Source of the DNA: Vreelandella neptunia
GTDB lineage: Bacteria > Pseudomonadota > Gammaproteobacteria > Pseudomonadales > Halomonadaceae
Direction of reading: 5' to 3'
Length of the DNA: 64,000 nt
Assembly: GCF_000712975.1 (NCBI RefSeq)
Contig: NZ_JHQL01000002.1
Location: forward strand, 496,001-560,000
A model generated the notes under the pieces. That model was not told where the DNA came from and made no database searches. It worked only from the letters and a program-made list of their open reading frames with translations. The first letter of the stretch is position 1; each line of letters starts with the position of its first letter. A program made the translations under genes and the position numbers. Below are positions 42,016 through 51,265 of the stretch, piece after piece.

Positions 42016-43494
42016 ATGCTTACCTTGCATAATGACTCAAGTCAGCCACGATCCTATCGTCGCTGGCTTTTTTTATTAGTAGCTTTACTACCCTTGCTTG
42101 GCACACCGGCGTTCGCTGTAACAGGCGATATTGATCTCACTACGTCTGCTGTTGGTTTTTTCGCTGTTGCCATCTTCGTACTGGCCTATGGGTTGGTCAT
42201 GGCAGAAGAAAAAATCCACATGCGTAAGTCTAAGCCCGTCTTGGTAGCCGCCGGTATTATTTGGGGACTCATTGGCTGGGTGTACGTCCAAAATGGCATG
42301 TCGGAAACGTCAGAGTATGCGTTTCGTGTGACACTTTTGGAGTTCACCGAGCTAATGCTGTTCCTACTCGTTGCTATGACCTATATCAACGCCATGGAAG
42401 AGCGCCGCGTCTTTGATGCCCTTCGCTCATGGATGCTGCGCAAAGGCTTTAGCTATCGTCAGTTATTCTGGCTAACGGGTGGCCTGGCCTTCGTGCTGTC
42501 TCCCATTGCTGATAACTTAACCACGGCACTGTTGATGTGCGCAGTTATCACCAAGGTGGCTGAAGGTGATAAGCGCTTTATTAATCTCGCTTGTATTAAC
42601 GTTGTGGTGGCTGCTAACGCTGGTGGTGCCTTTAGCCCCTTTGGTGACATCACTACGCTGATGGTTTGGCAAGCAGGACTGATCCAATTCCAGGAATTTT
42701 TCATCCTATTCCTGCCCTCCTTGGTTAACTTCCTGATTCCTGCTGTCATTATGAGCATATTTATCAAGGATCAGAAGCCCAGCAGTGTGTATGAAGATGT
42801 CTGGCTAAAGCGCGGTGCACGGAGAATTATTGCGCTATTTTTGATCACCATTGCCACCGCTGTGATGTGCCATACACTACTGCACTTGCCGCCTGTACTC
42901 GGCATGATGACAGGCCTTGGCTATCTGCAATTTTTTGGCTATTACCTACGTCGCAGCCTTCCCCGTTCACTGGAGCGCAAGCGTGAACGCTACAGTCGCC
43001 GGGGCGACAACAAGAAGCTTGAGCAGTTAGGTGGCGTAGTACCGTTTGATGTTTTCAACCGTGTTGCTCGTGCCGAGTGGGACACCCTGTTGTTCTTCTA
43101 CGGGGTGGTGATGTGTGTCGGCGGCCTAGGCTTTATGGGCTACCTTGGGCTGCTTTCCGAAGCGCTTTACACCGGTTGGAATGCCACCTGGGCCAATATT
43201 GTCTTGGGGGTTGTTTCAGCGGTTGTCGATAACATTCCGGTAATGTTTGCTGTACTTACCATGGAGCCAGAGATGTCTCACGGCCATTGGTTACTGATTA
43301 CGCTGACAGCAGGTGTAGGGGGTAGCTTGCTCTCAATTGGTTCAGCAGCGGGTGTTGCTGTGATGGGCCAAGCACGAGGCGCCTACACGTTTATGGGCCA
43401 CCTGCGCTGGGCACCGGTGATTTTCCTTGGCTACGTTGCCAGTATCATCGTGCATATGTGGCTTAACGCTGACAGCTTTGCCGTCTTTGGCTAG
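42016..43494 (+). CDS. nhaD: Na+/H+ antiporter NhaD
   Basis: A 492-residue NhaD-type antiporter of the ion transporter superfamily. An N-terminal signal-like segment is followed by about 12 membrane helices. Conserved stretches include LSPIADNLTTALLMCAVI, NAGGAFSPFGDITTLMVWQAG and GVVSAVVDNIPVMFAVLTM, with the repeated Asp-Asn pairs expected in the ion site. NhaD exports Na+ or Li+ at alkaline pH and is common in marine and halophilic gammaproteobacteria. Single gene with its own upstream region (41856-42015) and a strong terminator. Confidence 0.95.
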   Translation: MLTLHNDSSQPRSYRRWLFLLVALLPLLGTPAFAVTGDIDLTTSAVGFFAVAIFVLAYGLVMAEEKIHMRKSKPVLVAAGIIWGLIGWVYVQNGMSETSEYAFRVTLLEFTELMLFLLVAMTYINAMEERRVFDALRSWMLRKGFSYRQLFWLTGGLAFVLSPIADNLTTALLMCAVITKVAEGDKRFINLACINVVVAANAGGAFSPFGDITTLMVWQAGLIQFQEFFILFLPSLVNFLIPAVIMSIFIKDQKPSSVYEDVWLKRGARRIIALFLITIATAVMCHTLLHLPPVLGMMTGLGYLQFFGYYLRRSLPRSLERKRERYSRRGDNKKLEQLGGVVPFDVFNRVARAEWDTLLFFYGVVMCVGGLGFMGYLGLLSEALYTGWNATWANIVLGVVSAVVDNIPVMFAVLTMEPEMSHGHWLLITLTAGVGGSLLSIGSAAGVAVMGQARGAYTFMGHLRWAPVIFLGYVASIIVHMWLNADSFAVFG

Positions 43495-43513
43495 CAAGCA
43501 GCTGTCATAAAAC

Positions 43514-43554
43514 AAGCCCGCGTCATGCGCTTACGAGCACTACGCGGGCTTTTT
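43514..43554. terminator. terminator of nhaD, probably bidirectional
   Basis: A 10-bp stem AAGCCCGCGT/ACGCGGGCTT (43514-43523 with 43542-43551) followed by TTTTT on the plus strand. The other strand has TTGTTTT after the stem. It lies between convergent nhaD and the EAL gene, whose stop is inside it. Confidence 0.88.
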
Positions 43555-46156
43555 AGTACGCTTCAAATAAGTACTCAATAGGCGTAGGACGCCCAAACAA
43601 ATAGCCCTGGTAACGGTAGCAGCCATGGCCTTTCAGCCAGTCAAGCTGCTCTTTTTTCTCAACACCTTCTGCAACCACCGTTAAGCCCAGGCTAACCGCT
43701 AGCAAAATAGTGGTATCTACTATCGCCGCATCGGTCTTGTCAGTTAATAGTTCACGAATAAACGACTGGTCAATCTTTAACTCGTCTAAAGGCAAGCGTT
43801 TTAAATAGCTCAGCGATGAGTAGCCAGTACCAAAATCATCTAATGCAAACCGAATGCCTTGGGCGCGAAGCTTCAACATCGTGCTGCGCACTCGCGCAGG
43901 CTCATTCATTAACAGACTTTCCGTGACTTCCAGCACCAAACGGCCAGGTGGGGCCTGAGTGTGTGCCAATAAACCTTCTAGATTACGCACAAACTCAGGC
44001 TGCTGAAACTGAACGGAACTTACGTTAACCGAAATGGTAAGTGACGAATACGCAGGATGCTCTGCCCACTTTGCCAATTGTTCACAGGCTGATTTCAGTA
44101 CCCAGTGACCGATAGGCAAAATCAGGCCGTTTTCTTCTGCAAGCGGAATAAAAGTGGCTGGCGACACCCACCCACGCTGGGGGTGGTACCAGCGCAACAG
44201 CGCTTCGACGCCCGTGGTAGCACCGTGATGATCTACTTGTACTTGGTAATGCAACGATAGCTCATTACGCTCTAGCGCTTGATGCAGGTCACCTTCCAAG
44301 CTGGCCCGCTCAAGCACACTGATTTGCATATCCATATTAAAAAAGCGCAACGTGTTGCCGCCTGCCGCTTTCGCTTGTTGTAATGCCATATCGGCCTGCT
44401 GCAGAACGCTGTTCACACTTTGTCCAGTACCCTCAAACAACGAAATGCCGATACTGGCACTAACCGGTAGAGCACGATCATTACGCAGCTTAGTAATCGT
44501 CTCTAAGAATTGCCGTGCAAGGCGTTCAGCCCTATGGGTAGCATCCCCCTGCTGCTCGTCTAACACCTTAAGTAATACAACAAACTCATCGCTACTAAAA
44601 CGTGCAACCATGGCTTCTTGTGGGAGCTGTTGCTGCAACTGATCAGCCACCTTAATTAGCAATTGATCGCCGCTCTCATGGCCTTGTATATCATTCACCA
44701 ATCTAAAACTGTCTAGGTCAAGAATAAAAACAGCGCTATACCTGCTTAAATGGCTGTCTTGTTCAGTAACTTCTGCTAGCGATTCCATTAATAAACGACG
44801 ATTAGGAAGTCCTGTTAACGCATCATAAAATGCCAGACGATGGGTTTTTGTTTGCATTTCCAGGTATTCGGTCAATTCTGTTGAAACGCCACATAAACAA
44901 GGTGCTTCTCCTGCCACCATAGTGAGTGGCATCTTAATTGAGAGAAAGGTACGCACATGCTCCTCTCCTTGGAGCTTATGGTGTTCTTCAACCGTCATCT
45001 TAGTGCCAGTTTCTAAAACTTTTTGATCAATTGCCTTAACGGCTGCTGTACTTACTTCATCAAAAAAGTCATCGTCGCGCTTCCCAATAATATCTTTAGC
45101 TGGGCAGTTAAAAAGTTCACTTATTTTTCGATTCACATAACGATACTTTAAAGAAGGTGATTTAATATAAATATACGCATCAACGCTATCTAAAATAGTC
45201 GACAATAGTGCTTCATTAGTATTCAACTGTTCACGATTAATTTTCATACGTCGCTTAAGCAGAAAATTAACTAAAAGTGCTAATAGAAGCAGTAAAAAAA
45301 GTAAGCTGACACTCCACCATAACCACGTAGGGATTGCTTGATGTGGCTTTGGATTAGCCCGCCATAAACTTAACGTTTCATAATAAATAGAGCCATTATC
45401 CTGCTTCCAGCGACGCAGGACATCATCGATACGGCTGAGAACTTCTTCAGAAAGCTGCGGCGATGCCGCATAAAAAAGCCTTACTGGTTGAAAAATGACG
45501 GGAGTAGCGCGCAACCCATAATCGTGTGCACGCCAGTCACCAAATAGATGATTTGCAGCCACTATGTCTGCTTCACCATCAGCCACAGCCTGAAACCCTT
45601 TTGCAAAGCTATTTACTGGTAGCCAGGTAACATTAATATCAAAACGTTCGGTTACCGATGCTAAATAGCGTTGTTGAACAGAGCCTGACACCACGGCTAC
45701 TCGACGCTGCTCAAGATCAAAAATAGCCTCAATCTCAACACCTTCTCGCTGATAAAGTTGTGACCAGCTATGCAGCACAGGCTCTTCATGAAAGGCAATA
45801 TCTCCAGCACGACTTTCGCTCCAGGCAACATCAGGAAGCACGTCGATATCACCCTGCTTTAACAGCGTCAGGCAATGCTGGAAGTCGCATTGATAACTTT
45901 CAAGCTGCCACTGCTCTTCCTTAGCAATCTCCTGTAATAGATCACCTAATACGCCTCTAGGCCGCCCCTCGTCGTCAGCAAAAAGTTTAGGAGGATTATG
46001 GTAAACGCCAACTGTCAGGGTCTCAGCCATTAACTGGAAGGGCGCTAAACAGCCTCCCAACAATAGCGTTCTGAGTACTAGACGGAGCAGACTACACACA
46101 CCTTTCTTGTGCATAGAAGATGAGCATGTACTCAAATAGCCCAGCGTCTTCGACAT
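43553..46156 (-). CDS. periplasmic SBP-sensor, PAS, GGDEF(degenerate)-EAL protein
   Basis: An 867-residue membrane protein. A signal segment is followed by a periplasmic SBP_bac_3-like domain (about 45-275; LTVGVYHNPPKLFADDEGRPRG, GDIDVLPDVAWSESRAGDIAF), a transmembrane helix near 285-305, a PAS domain (about 320-430), GGDEF and EAL. The GGDEF site is SSDEF, so it is probably inactive. The EAL site is intact (EALLRW, LEVTESLL, LDDFGTGYSSL, LKIDQSF, AEGVE). It probably hydrolyses c-di-GMP in response to a small ligand such as an amino acid. Only eight bases separate it from the upstream GST gene, so both may be one transcript. Confidence 0.9.
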   Translation of the reverse strand: MSKTLGYLSTCSSSMHKKGVCSLLRLVLRTLLLGGCLAPFQLMAETLTVGVYHNPPKLFADDEGRPRGVLGDLLQEIAKEEQWQLESYQCDFQHCLTLLKQGDIDVLPDVAWSESRAGDIAFHEEPVLHSWSQLYQREGVEIEAIFDLEQRRVAVVSGSVQQRYLASVTERFDINVTWLPVNSFAKGFQAVADGEADIVAANHLFGDWRAHDYGLRATPVIFQPVRLFYAASPQLSEEVLSRIDDVLRRWKQDNGSIYYETLSLWRANPKPHQAIPTWLWWSVSLLFLLLLLALLVNFLLKRRMKINREQLNTNEALLSTILDSVDAYIYIKSPSLKYRYVNRKISELFNCPAKDIIGKRDDDFFDEVSTAAVKAIDQKVLETGTKMTVEEHHKLQGEEHVRTFLSIKMPLTMVAGEAPCLCGVSTELTEYLEMQTKTHRLAFYDALTGLPNRRLLMESLAEVTEQDSHLSRYSAVFILDLDSFRLVNDIQGHESGDQLLIKVADQLQQQLPQEAMVARFSSDEFVVLLKVLDEQQGDATHRAERLARQFLETITKLRNDRALPVSASIGISLFEGTGQSVNSVLQQADMALQQAKAAGGNTLRFFNMDMQISVLERASLEGDLHQALERNELSLHYQVQVDHHGATTGVEALLRWYHPQRGWVSPATFIPLAEENGLILPIGHWVLKSACEQLAKWAEHPAYSSLTISVNVSSVQFQQPEFVRNLEGLLAHTQAPPGRLVLEVTESLLMNEPARVRSTMLKLRAQGIRFALDDFGTGYSSLSYLKRLPLDELKIDQSFIRELLTDKTDAAIVDTTILLAVSLGLTVVAEGVEKKEQLDWLKGHGCYRYQGYLFGRPTPIEYLFEAY

Positions 46157-46164
46157 AAAGAAAC

Positions 46165-46836
46165 CTATTCACCCGGCATCGTAAGGGGGCCAGCACGCTC
46201 AACAACTCGTTGCCAGGCAGGATCGTTTTCGATACGTGATACAAACGACGCAATAGCAGGATAAGAGGTCAACGATTGTGTCGCGGCAATCGCTTGTAGA
46301 GGAAAACTCATTTGTATATCGGCACCACTTGGCCAAACACCGGCAAAATTACCGTGTTTCTCTAGGTGCGTCTCTACCAGATGCAAGTGCTGCTTTAACT
46401 GGGGGTTAATAAAACGCTGCTGTACCGTTGAGCTGATTCCTTTTGCCAAAGGCCTGATTAGCCAAGGGGATTGTTTAGGTATCTGGCTAAACACTAGCCC
46501 CATCACTAAGAGCGGCATTAACGACCCTTCTGCATAGTGAAGCCAATAGCGATAATTGACCCACTCATTGCGGCGCTCATCAATAGAGTGCTCTTTACTT
46601 TCACCATAGCAGTTGACGAGATAATCAATAATGGCCCCTGACTCTGCCACCACCAGCTCGCCATCGGTAATAATAGGCGATTTACCTAGTGGGTGAATTT
46701 TTTTAAGTGATTCCGGAGCTTGTTGGGTTTTACTATCTCGTTGATAGACCTCAATCTCATAATCAAGGCCAAGTGTTTCTAAAAGCCATAAAATGCGATG
46801 AGAGCGGGACTTTTCAAGATGATGAACGCGGATCAT
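46165..46836 (-). CDS. glutathione S-transferase family protein
   Basis: A 223-residue cytosolic GST. The N-terminal thioredoxin-like domain starts MIRVHHLEKSRSHRILWLLE and carries the glutathione-binding stretch GKSPIITDGELVVAESGAIIDYL; an all-helical C-terminal domain follows. A serine in the LEKSRSHR stretch is the likely catalytic position. Substrate unknown. It precedes the EAL gene by eight bases. Confidence 0.9.
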   Translation of the reverse strand: MIRVHHLEKSRSHRILWLLETLGLDYEIEVYQRDSKTQQAPESLKKIHPLGKSPIITDGELVVAESGAIIDYLVNCYGESKEHSIDERRNEWVNYRYWLHYAEGSLMPLLVMGLVFSQIPKQSPWLIRPLAKGISSTVQQRFINPQLKQHLHLVETHLEKHGNFAGVWPSGADIQMSFPLQAIAATQSLTSYPAIASFVSRIENDPAWQRVVERAGPLTMPGE

Positions 46837-47073
46837 AACGACTCCATGGGGCGACTTGTTACGCTAGCATTGCGCTAACGCCAATTATCCTTTTTGCGAT
46901 AAGCGTGTTTAGCTTAGCACTATTACGGCGTTGAACCCCATGAAGAAGCTTAGGAACTATTTACCTTAGTAATCAGCCTACTAGCAGAAAAAATGCTTAA
47001 CGCAGCGATTGAACGATAACACCTTGATTTTAATTGTTTTTAACAATACACACTGCTGTTACTTATTTATCAA

Positions 47074-47652
47074 TTACATTCTATGTTCATGGCGCCAGCG
47101 CGCCAAACTACCTAATGGAGACCATTTTCCTTCCAGCCAAGGAGCAAGTAGCCGTGTAGAAAGCGGGATGAATAAAAACACCATGACAGGCGTCAGCATC
47201 ATTGTACTAACCATTACACGGGGCACCATCGGCCAGTCCGCTAAAGCACTGCCAAATACCCAATTGAATAGCAGTGAGATTGGAAAGAAAGCCAACCATA
47301 CAGCGACGGCCTGTTTCCAGCGTGGCGGTGTCGAGCCAGAGCTAGACTGAAACCAAGCATCTAAGCCAGTGGCACGGTGCTCATGGGGCGCATCATATAG
47401 CCCTTTACCTCGCTGTAGCCATGCATTCCGCGAAGCCGAATGCTCCCAGGCATTTAGTGTGTCACTGCTGCTAAAGCGGAAAATGATCTGATATTCGTCA
47501 TCGCTATTGGGAGGTGCCAAAACACCAGAGCCTAAATAGCCAGGAAAATCAGCCGCCAACTCGCGGCCTTCGTTTAACCAACGGTTAAAATCTTGATAAC
47601 GACCGCTTGCTACTCGGCGAGCGACCATTAACGTGACAGGTGAGGCAGACAT
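47074..47652 (-). CDS. membrane protein with antibiotic-biosynthesis-monooxygenase (ABM) domain
   Basis: A 192-residue protein. The first about 100 residues form an ABM-like ferredoxin-fold domain (VTLMVARRVASGRYQDFNRWLNEG, YQIIFRFSSSDTLNAWEHS). Two to three membrane helices follow (about 115-170). This ABM-plus-membrane form is common in proteobacteria and of unknown function. I start it at the ATG at 47652 with AGGAG upstream; the frame is open 55 codons further (to 47817), but that part is non-coding in character and overlaps the neighbour. Confidence 0.83.
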   Translation of the reverse strand: MSASPVTLMVARRVASGRYQDFNRWLNEGRELAADFPGYLGSGVLAPPNSDDEYQIIFRFSSSDTLNAWEHSASRNAWLQRGKGLYDAPHEHRATGLDAWFQSSSGSTPPRWKQAVAVWLAFFPISLLFNWVFGSALADWPMVPRVMVSTMMLTPVMVFLFIPLSTRLLAPWLEGKWSPLGSLARWRHEHRM

Positions 47653-47782
47653 GATATATCTCCTAATGTGGTCACAGCGAATTGCCGGGTAGGCAAGCTG
47701 TTTGCTTTCAGGTGGGTAAACCCAAAGGCTACGATACACATTATACAAGCAATCATGATGCCATGTGACGATAAGGTGGTTG

Positions 47783-48166
47783 CTAACGGCTAGGAATTGG
47801 CTGTCGACGTTCGCCACGCTGAAAAGCTCTTACGTGCAGATAGATATCAATGGCGCTATTAATCGCTTCAGCCTCCTGGGCATCCGGCATAATCACAGGG
47901 CCGTCCATTTCTCTATCTTTGTTTAAAATAGTTTCAACATCAGTACGATAGCGTTCTAAAAGATGTTCTAGGTTGATACGGATACGGTGTATTTCTAGCG
48001 AAAAAGCATGTTTTTGTTCGTTACGTTGAAACACGTCTAACGGGTTTTCTGCCGCATCAATTAAGCTTTCCAGGGTATTCAGTACTAATTTTTCTGCACT
48101 ATTTAAATTGGGTATAACGGAATAGATGAGTTCATGGAGCGTTAGTTTTGAATCACTATGGTGCAT
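47783..48166 (-). CDS. hypothetical protein
   Basis: A 127-residue soluble, mostly helical protein starting MHHSDSKLTLHELI. I do not recognise the family. It has helical heptad-like stretches (NSAEKLVLNTLESLIDAA, IRINLEHLLERYR). GGGAG ends 12 bases before the ATG at 48166; an in-frame TTG at 48178 directly abuts that site and overlaps the DUF2835 stop, so it is less likely. It is probably co-transcribed with DUF2835. Confidence 0.7.
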   Translation of the reverse strand: MHHSDSKLTLHELIYSVIPNLNSAEKLVLNTLESLIDAAENPLDVFQRNEQKHAFSLEIHRIRINLEHLLERYRTDVETILNKDREMDGPVIMPDAQEAEAINSAIDIYLHVRAFQRGERRQPIPSR

Positions 48167-48174
48167 ATGCCAAG

Positions 48175-48402
48175 TCAACTCCCTGGGAGAGATTGAATGT
48201 TGATAAAACGGCCTTGGTCAGAAAACTCAAGGCGAAAAACGCCATGAACACCTTCTTGCCCTACCACACGGCGCAGCGCTTCAGCCGGAAAAATGACCCA
48301 GCGACCATCAACACTGCGCGTACGAACATTGCTGTAACGCCCTTCGTAATGCGCTAGGCACTCACTTTTTGATAGATGAATAACAACATCAATTATGGGC
48401 AT
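48175..48402 (-). CDS. DUF2835 domain protein
   Basis: A 75-residue protein matching DUF2835: CLAHYEGRYSNVRTRSVDGRWVIFPAEALRRVV followed by GVHGVFRLEFSDQGRF. Members are short, cytoplasmic and of unknown function in gammaproteobacteria. The stop overlaps the region of the following hypothetical gene, indicating coupling. Confidence 0.85.
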   Translation of the reverse strand: MPIIDVVIHLSKSECLAHYEGRYSNVRTRSVDGRWVIFPAEALRRVVGQEGVHGVFRLEFSDQGRFINIQSLPGS

Positions 48403-48519
48403 GTGAATGATTAACCAAATAATAGCTAAGCGGTCGTTTTAGACACGACGATTACGTGCTGCGATTCTTTCATAGATGCTCTATGCTAACGCAAACAGCT
48501 TATCCTTCGGTAATTGCTT

Positions 48520-49134
48520 ATGGATCTTTCTACTCTAAACCCTTTTGTTTCTTCATATACGTTACCGCAGCCTAAGGTAAGCAGCGCGCAGGCTAATCGG
48601 ATGCAGCCGGAAGAGCAGAAGGCTCACTCCTCTGAGACTGCACAAGCCAGTGAAGAGACGGACTCCTCCGCCAGTAGTGAAACGACTGGTCCTACGCGCC
48701 CCGACGGTACGCCGCTAGCACCTGAGGAGATCCAGCATTTAGAGCAGCTTAAGCAAACTGACAGGGAAGTTCGCCAACATGAAATGGCCCACCAGACAGT
48801 AGGCGGCCCCTACACTGGCGGCGCTAGCTATGAGTACGAAGTTGGGCCAGACGGCAAACGCTATGCAGTTGCGGGTGAAGTACCTATTGATTACGGCCCC
48901 GTACCAGGCAATCCCACAGCGACTATTGAAAAAATGCAAACCGTCATCGCGGCAGCGTTAGCGCCCGCAGAACCGTCTTCTAAAGATATACAGGTGGCTT
49001 CTCAGGCAAGACAGTATTTATTGGAAGCCAAGCTGGAAGCCGCTCGCGAGCAAAGCGAAATGAATGCCGCACGAAGTGCTGGGGAAGCAACGACAGAAGA
49101 TGTGACAGCAACGCCTAATGAGCAAGCAGCCTGA
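48520..49134 (+). CDS. SprA-related putative metalloprotease (CJM1_0395 family)
   Basis: A 204-residue protein. A disordered Ser/Glu/Thr-rich N-terminus (about 1-65) precedes the conserved core RQHEMAHQTVGGPYTGGASY with a zincin-like H87-E88-M-A-H91, then YEVGPDGKRYAVAGEVPID. The family is annotated as putative metalloprotease from the HExxH motif; no substrate is established. No signal peptide. I start at the ATG at 48520; a TTG at 48514 is possible. Single gene, divergent from the DUF2835 pair. Confidence 0.85.
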   Translation: MDLSTLNPFVSSYTLPQPKVSSAQANRMQPEEQKAHSSETAQASEETDSSASSETTGPTRPDGTPLAPEEIQHLEQLKQTDREVRQHEMAHQTVGGPYTGGASYEYEVGPDGKRYAVAGEVPIDYGPVPGNPTATIEKMQTVIAAALAPAEPSSKDIQVASQARQYLLEAKLEAAREQSEMNAARSAGEATTEDVTATPNEQAA

Positions 49135-49185
49135 TCCATTGCTTTTCCCACATTGGAATCAGTTTATTAATCCTATTGATGCCGC

Positions 49186-49665
49186 TTAGGGTGCTGGTGA
49201 AGCAGCACCTAAAAAGCGCTGATTCCAGTAATCGATATCCAATGGCACACTGACCACGGCTCGGCCGCTGCCGGGTGCATGAATCATCTGACGATTACCG
49301 CCATAAATACCTACATGCGTGGCTTTAGCGCCCTCCCCAAAAAACAGTAAATCGCCTGGGCGAGGCGCATCTACCTGTGGCAGCGCGCGAAACTGATCAT
49401 CAGCGGTGCGTGGCACGCGGATACCCGCAGCGCGATAAGTCATTTCTACAAGCCCCGAACAATCCAGCCCCTCCGGTGTATTGCCGCCAAAGCGATACGG
49501 AGTGCCAATCGCTTGCTGGGCATGAGAGAGAATTAGTGCGCGCTCCATTGAAATGCCCGCCTGAGCACTTGGTTCAGGAAGGGTGGTGGTCTCTTTGCTG
49601 GCACATCCTGCCAATAGAAGCAGCGTAAATAGCGTTAACAATGAAGATAGACGGATAAACGGCAT
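49186..49665 (-). CDS. NlpC/P60 lipoprotein peptidase
   Basis: A 159-residue lipoprotein. The signal ends in the lipobox LLAGC (C21). The NlpC/P60 core has the catalytic cysteine C69 in GLDCSGLV, H117 in ATHVGIYGG and a third polar residue at H129 in QMIHAPGSG. Such enzymes cleave peptide stems in peptidoglycan; this one resembles the E. coli Spr/MepS size class. GGAG precedes the ATG. Its end is convergent with the SprA-like gene. Confidence 0.92.
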   Translation of the reverse strand: MPFIRLSSLLTLFTLLLLAGCASKETTTLPEPSAQAGISMERALILSHAQQAIGTPYRFGGNTPEGLDCSGLVEMTYRAAGIRVPRTADDQFRALPQVDAPRPGDLLFFGEGAKATHVGIYGGNRQMIHAPGSGRAVVSVPLDIDYWNQRFLGAASPAP

Positions 49666-49764
49666 ACATCGCTCCGGCTCAGCACGTAAGAAGTGCTTTT
49701 ATCATGGCCTATGCGCAGCTTACCCGCTACTGATTCGTAGGTTGTTATTACTAACGCACTGTAA

Positions 49765-50394
49765 CTAACGCCCTATCCACTCTATAAAGGTGGTTTCGCC
49801 CAGCGAATGGCGCTCATGGCGCAAACGGCTCATCGCGGCGTAGGGCAAGTCCATCACTAAGCCGTTACTAAGCGGCTGCTCCAGCACTTGGCGCAGCAGC
49901 GCATTGCAGACAAACAGGTGTGCCACCACCAACACGTGTTGACCGGGCGGATTGGCTAGCAGCCGTTGCCAGGATTCGCTGACCCGCGCATCCAGCGCGG
50001 CCAGCGTTTCCCCTTCCGGCGGCGCGGCTTGGCAGGGGTTAAACCAAAACGCACTCATTTGCTCGCTGCCCTCATCGGCAAATACCTGAGCATGGGTTTT
50101 ACCTTCCCAGCGCCCCAAATAAAGCTCGGCTAAGTCGTCATCGACTTGCACAGGCACATCAAACTCCTCGCCTAGCCACAGCGAAAATTCGCGACAACGC
50201 AGCAGCGGCGAACTGACAATCGCATCGTAAGGTGGCCTGCCATCTTCGCTGTGGCGCATAACGGCATCGCTCACTTGCTTCCAACCTGTTTCACTCAGTG
50301 GATGATCGGTGCTGCCACGTAACATACGCCCGCCTACTGGTTCACCATGGCGCATAATATCGATGGTGGTGATGTCTGCATTTGGAAAGCGCAT
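49765..50394 (-). CDS. histidine phosphatase family protein of the phn operon
   Basis: A 209-residue phosphoglycerate-mutase-fold enzyme. The catalytic motif is R15-H16-G17-E in IDIMRHGEPVGG; the second catalytic histidine is in VLVVAHLFVCN. The fold is that of CobC/SixA-type phosphatases. It follows phnE by 24 bases as the last gene of phnD-C-E-E, so it may act on the imported compound or its product (inference). AGGA precedes the ATG. No corrinoid genes nearby support a CobC role. Confidence 0.85.
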   Translation of the reverse strand: MRFPNADITTIDIMRHGEPVGGRMLRGSTDHPLSETGWKQVSDAVMRHSEDGRPPYDAIVSSPLLRCREFSLWLGEEFDVPVQVDDDLAELYLGRWEGKTHAQVFADEGSEQMSAFWFNPCQAAPPEGETLAALDARVSESWQRLLANPPGQHVLVVAHLFVCNALLRQVLEQPLSNGLVMDLPYAAMSRLRHERHSLGETTFIEWIGR

Positions 50395-50418
50395 GGTTTC
50401 TGTTCCTCGACAGGCTGA

Positions 50419-51234
50419 CTAGATGATCGCGTGGCGCACACGGGCAGAGACCCACTCGGACACCAGTACCGTGGCAAAAATCATCACAAAGATGACGCTC
50501 ACCTGATTCCAGGCGAGGCTGTTAATTGAGGCATTGAGCTGCAAGCCAATACCACCAGCGCCCACTAGGCCCAGCACGGTAGACTCACGAATATTGATGT
50601 CCCAGCGATACACGCTGATACCCGCGAAAGCCGGCATAACTTGGGGCAATACACCGTAGTTCATCACCTGCAGGCGGCTGGCGCCGGTGGCGCTAATCGC
50701 TTCCACAGGCGTTGGGTGGATCTCTTCAATGGCTTCATAAAGCAGCTTGCCCACAAAACCAATGGAACGCAGCGCAATGGCGATAATGCCCGCCAAGACG
50801 CCAGGGCCAAGAATGGTGACTAGCAGCATGGCCCAAATCAGCGAGTTGATAGAGCGTGACGACACAATAATAGTGAGCGCTAGGCTACGCACCAGTGGAT
50901 GTGGCGTGGTGTTACGTGCTGCTAAAAACGCCACAGGAAAGGCCATGGCAATGCCTAGCGCCGTTCCTAACGTAGCAATGTTTAAGGTATCCCACATGGG
51001 CTTCCATAGCACGTTGGCGTACTCCCAACGCGGCGGCATCATACGGCTGATTAAGTCGCTGCCCTGGCGGCCAGCATCTTCAACAAACACCCACATGGTG
51101 TTATCAGAAATCACTTTCCAGCACAGCAGAAACAGGCTGATGCCGACAAGCCAGGCGGCGAACTGCAGCCACTGAGCACGGGTAGTACGCCGCTGCCACA
51201 GCGGCGCCCCTTGGGGGGAGGTTGAAACAGGCAT
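50419..51234 (-). CDS. phnE: phosphonate/phosphate ABC transporter permease PhnE (second copy)
   Basis: A 271-residue permease with about six membrane helices. The EAA-type loop reads EEIHPTPVEAISATGASRLQVMNYGVLPQVMP and the C-terminal STVLGLVGAGGIGLQL is typical of PhnE. I start it at the ATG at 51234 with GAGGA six bases upstream; the open frame to 51306 overlaps the first phnE and is an artefact. Two PhnE subunits probably form a heterodimer with PhnC and PhnD. Confidence 0.93.
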   Translation of the reverse strand: MPVSTSPQGAPLWQRRTTRAQWLQFAAWLVGISLFLLCWKVISDNTMWVFVEDAGRQGSDLISRMMPPRWEYANVLWKPMWDTLNIATLGTALGIAMAFPVAFLAARNTTPHPLVRSLALTIIVSSRSINSLIWAMLLVTILGPGVLAGIIAIALRSIGFVGKLLYEAIEEIHPTPVEAISATGASRLQVMNYGVLPQVMPAFAGISVYRWDINIRESTVLGLVGAGGIGLQLNASINSLAWNQVSVIFVMIFATVLVSEWVSARVRHAII

Positions 51235-51265
51235 AACGTTTCCTCTTATGACAAGTGGCGCGCCG

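Noticed and set aside
47653-47817. N-terminal extension of the ABM-domain protein
   Set aside because: The start at 47652 has AGGAG; the upstream codons look non-coding and overlap the next gene.
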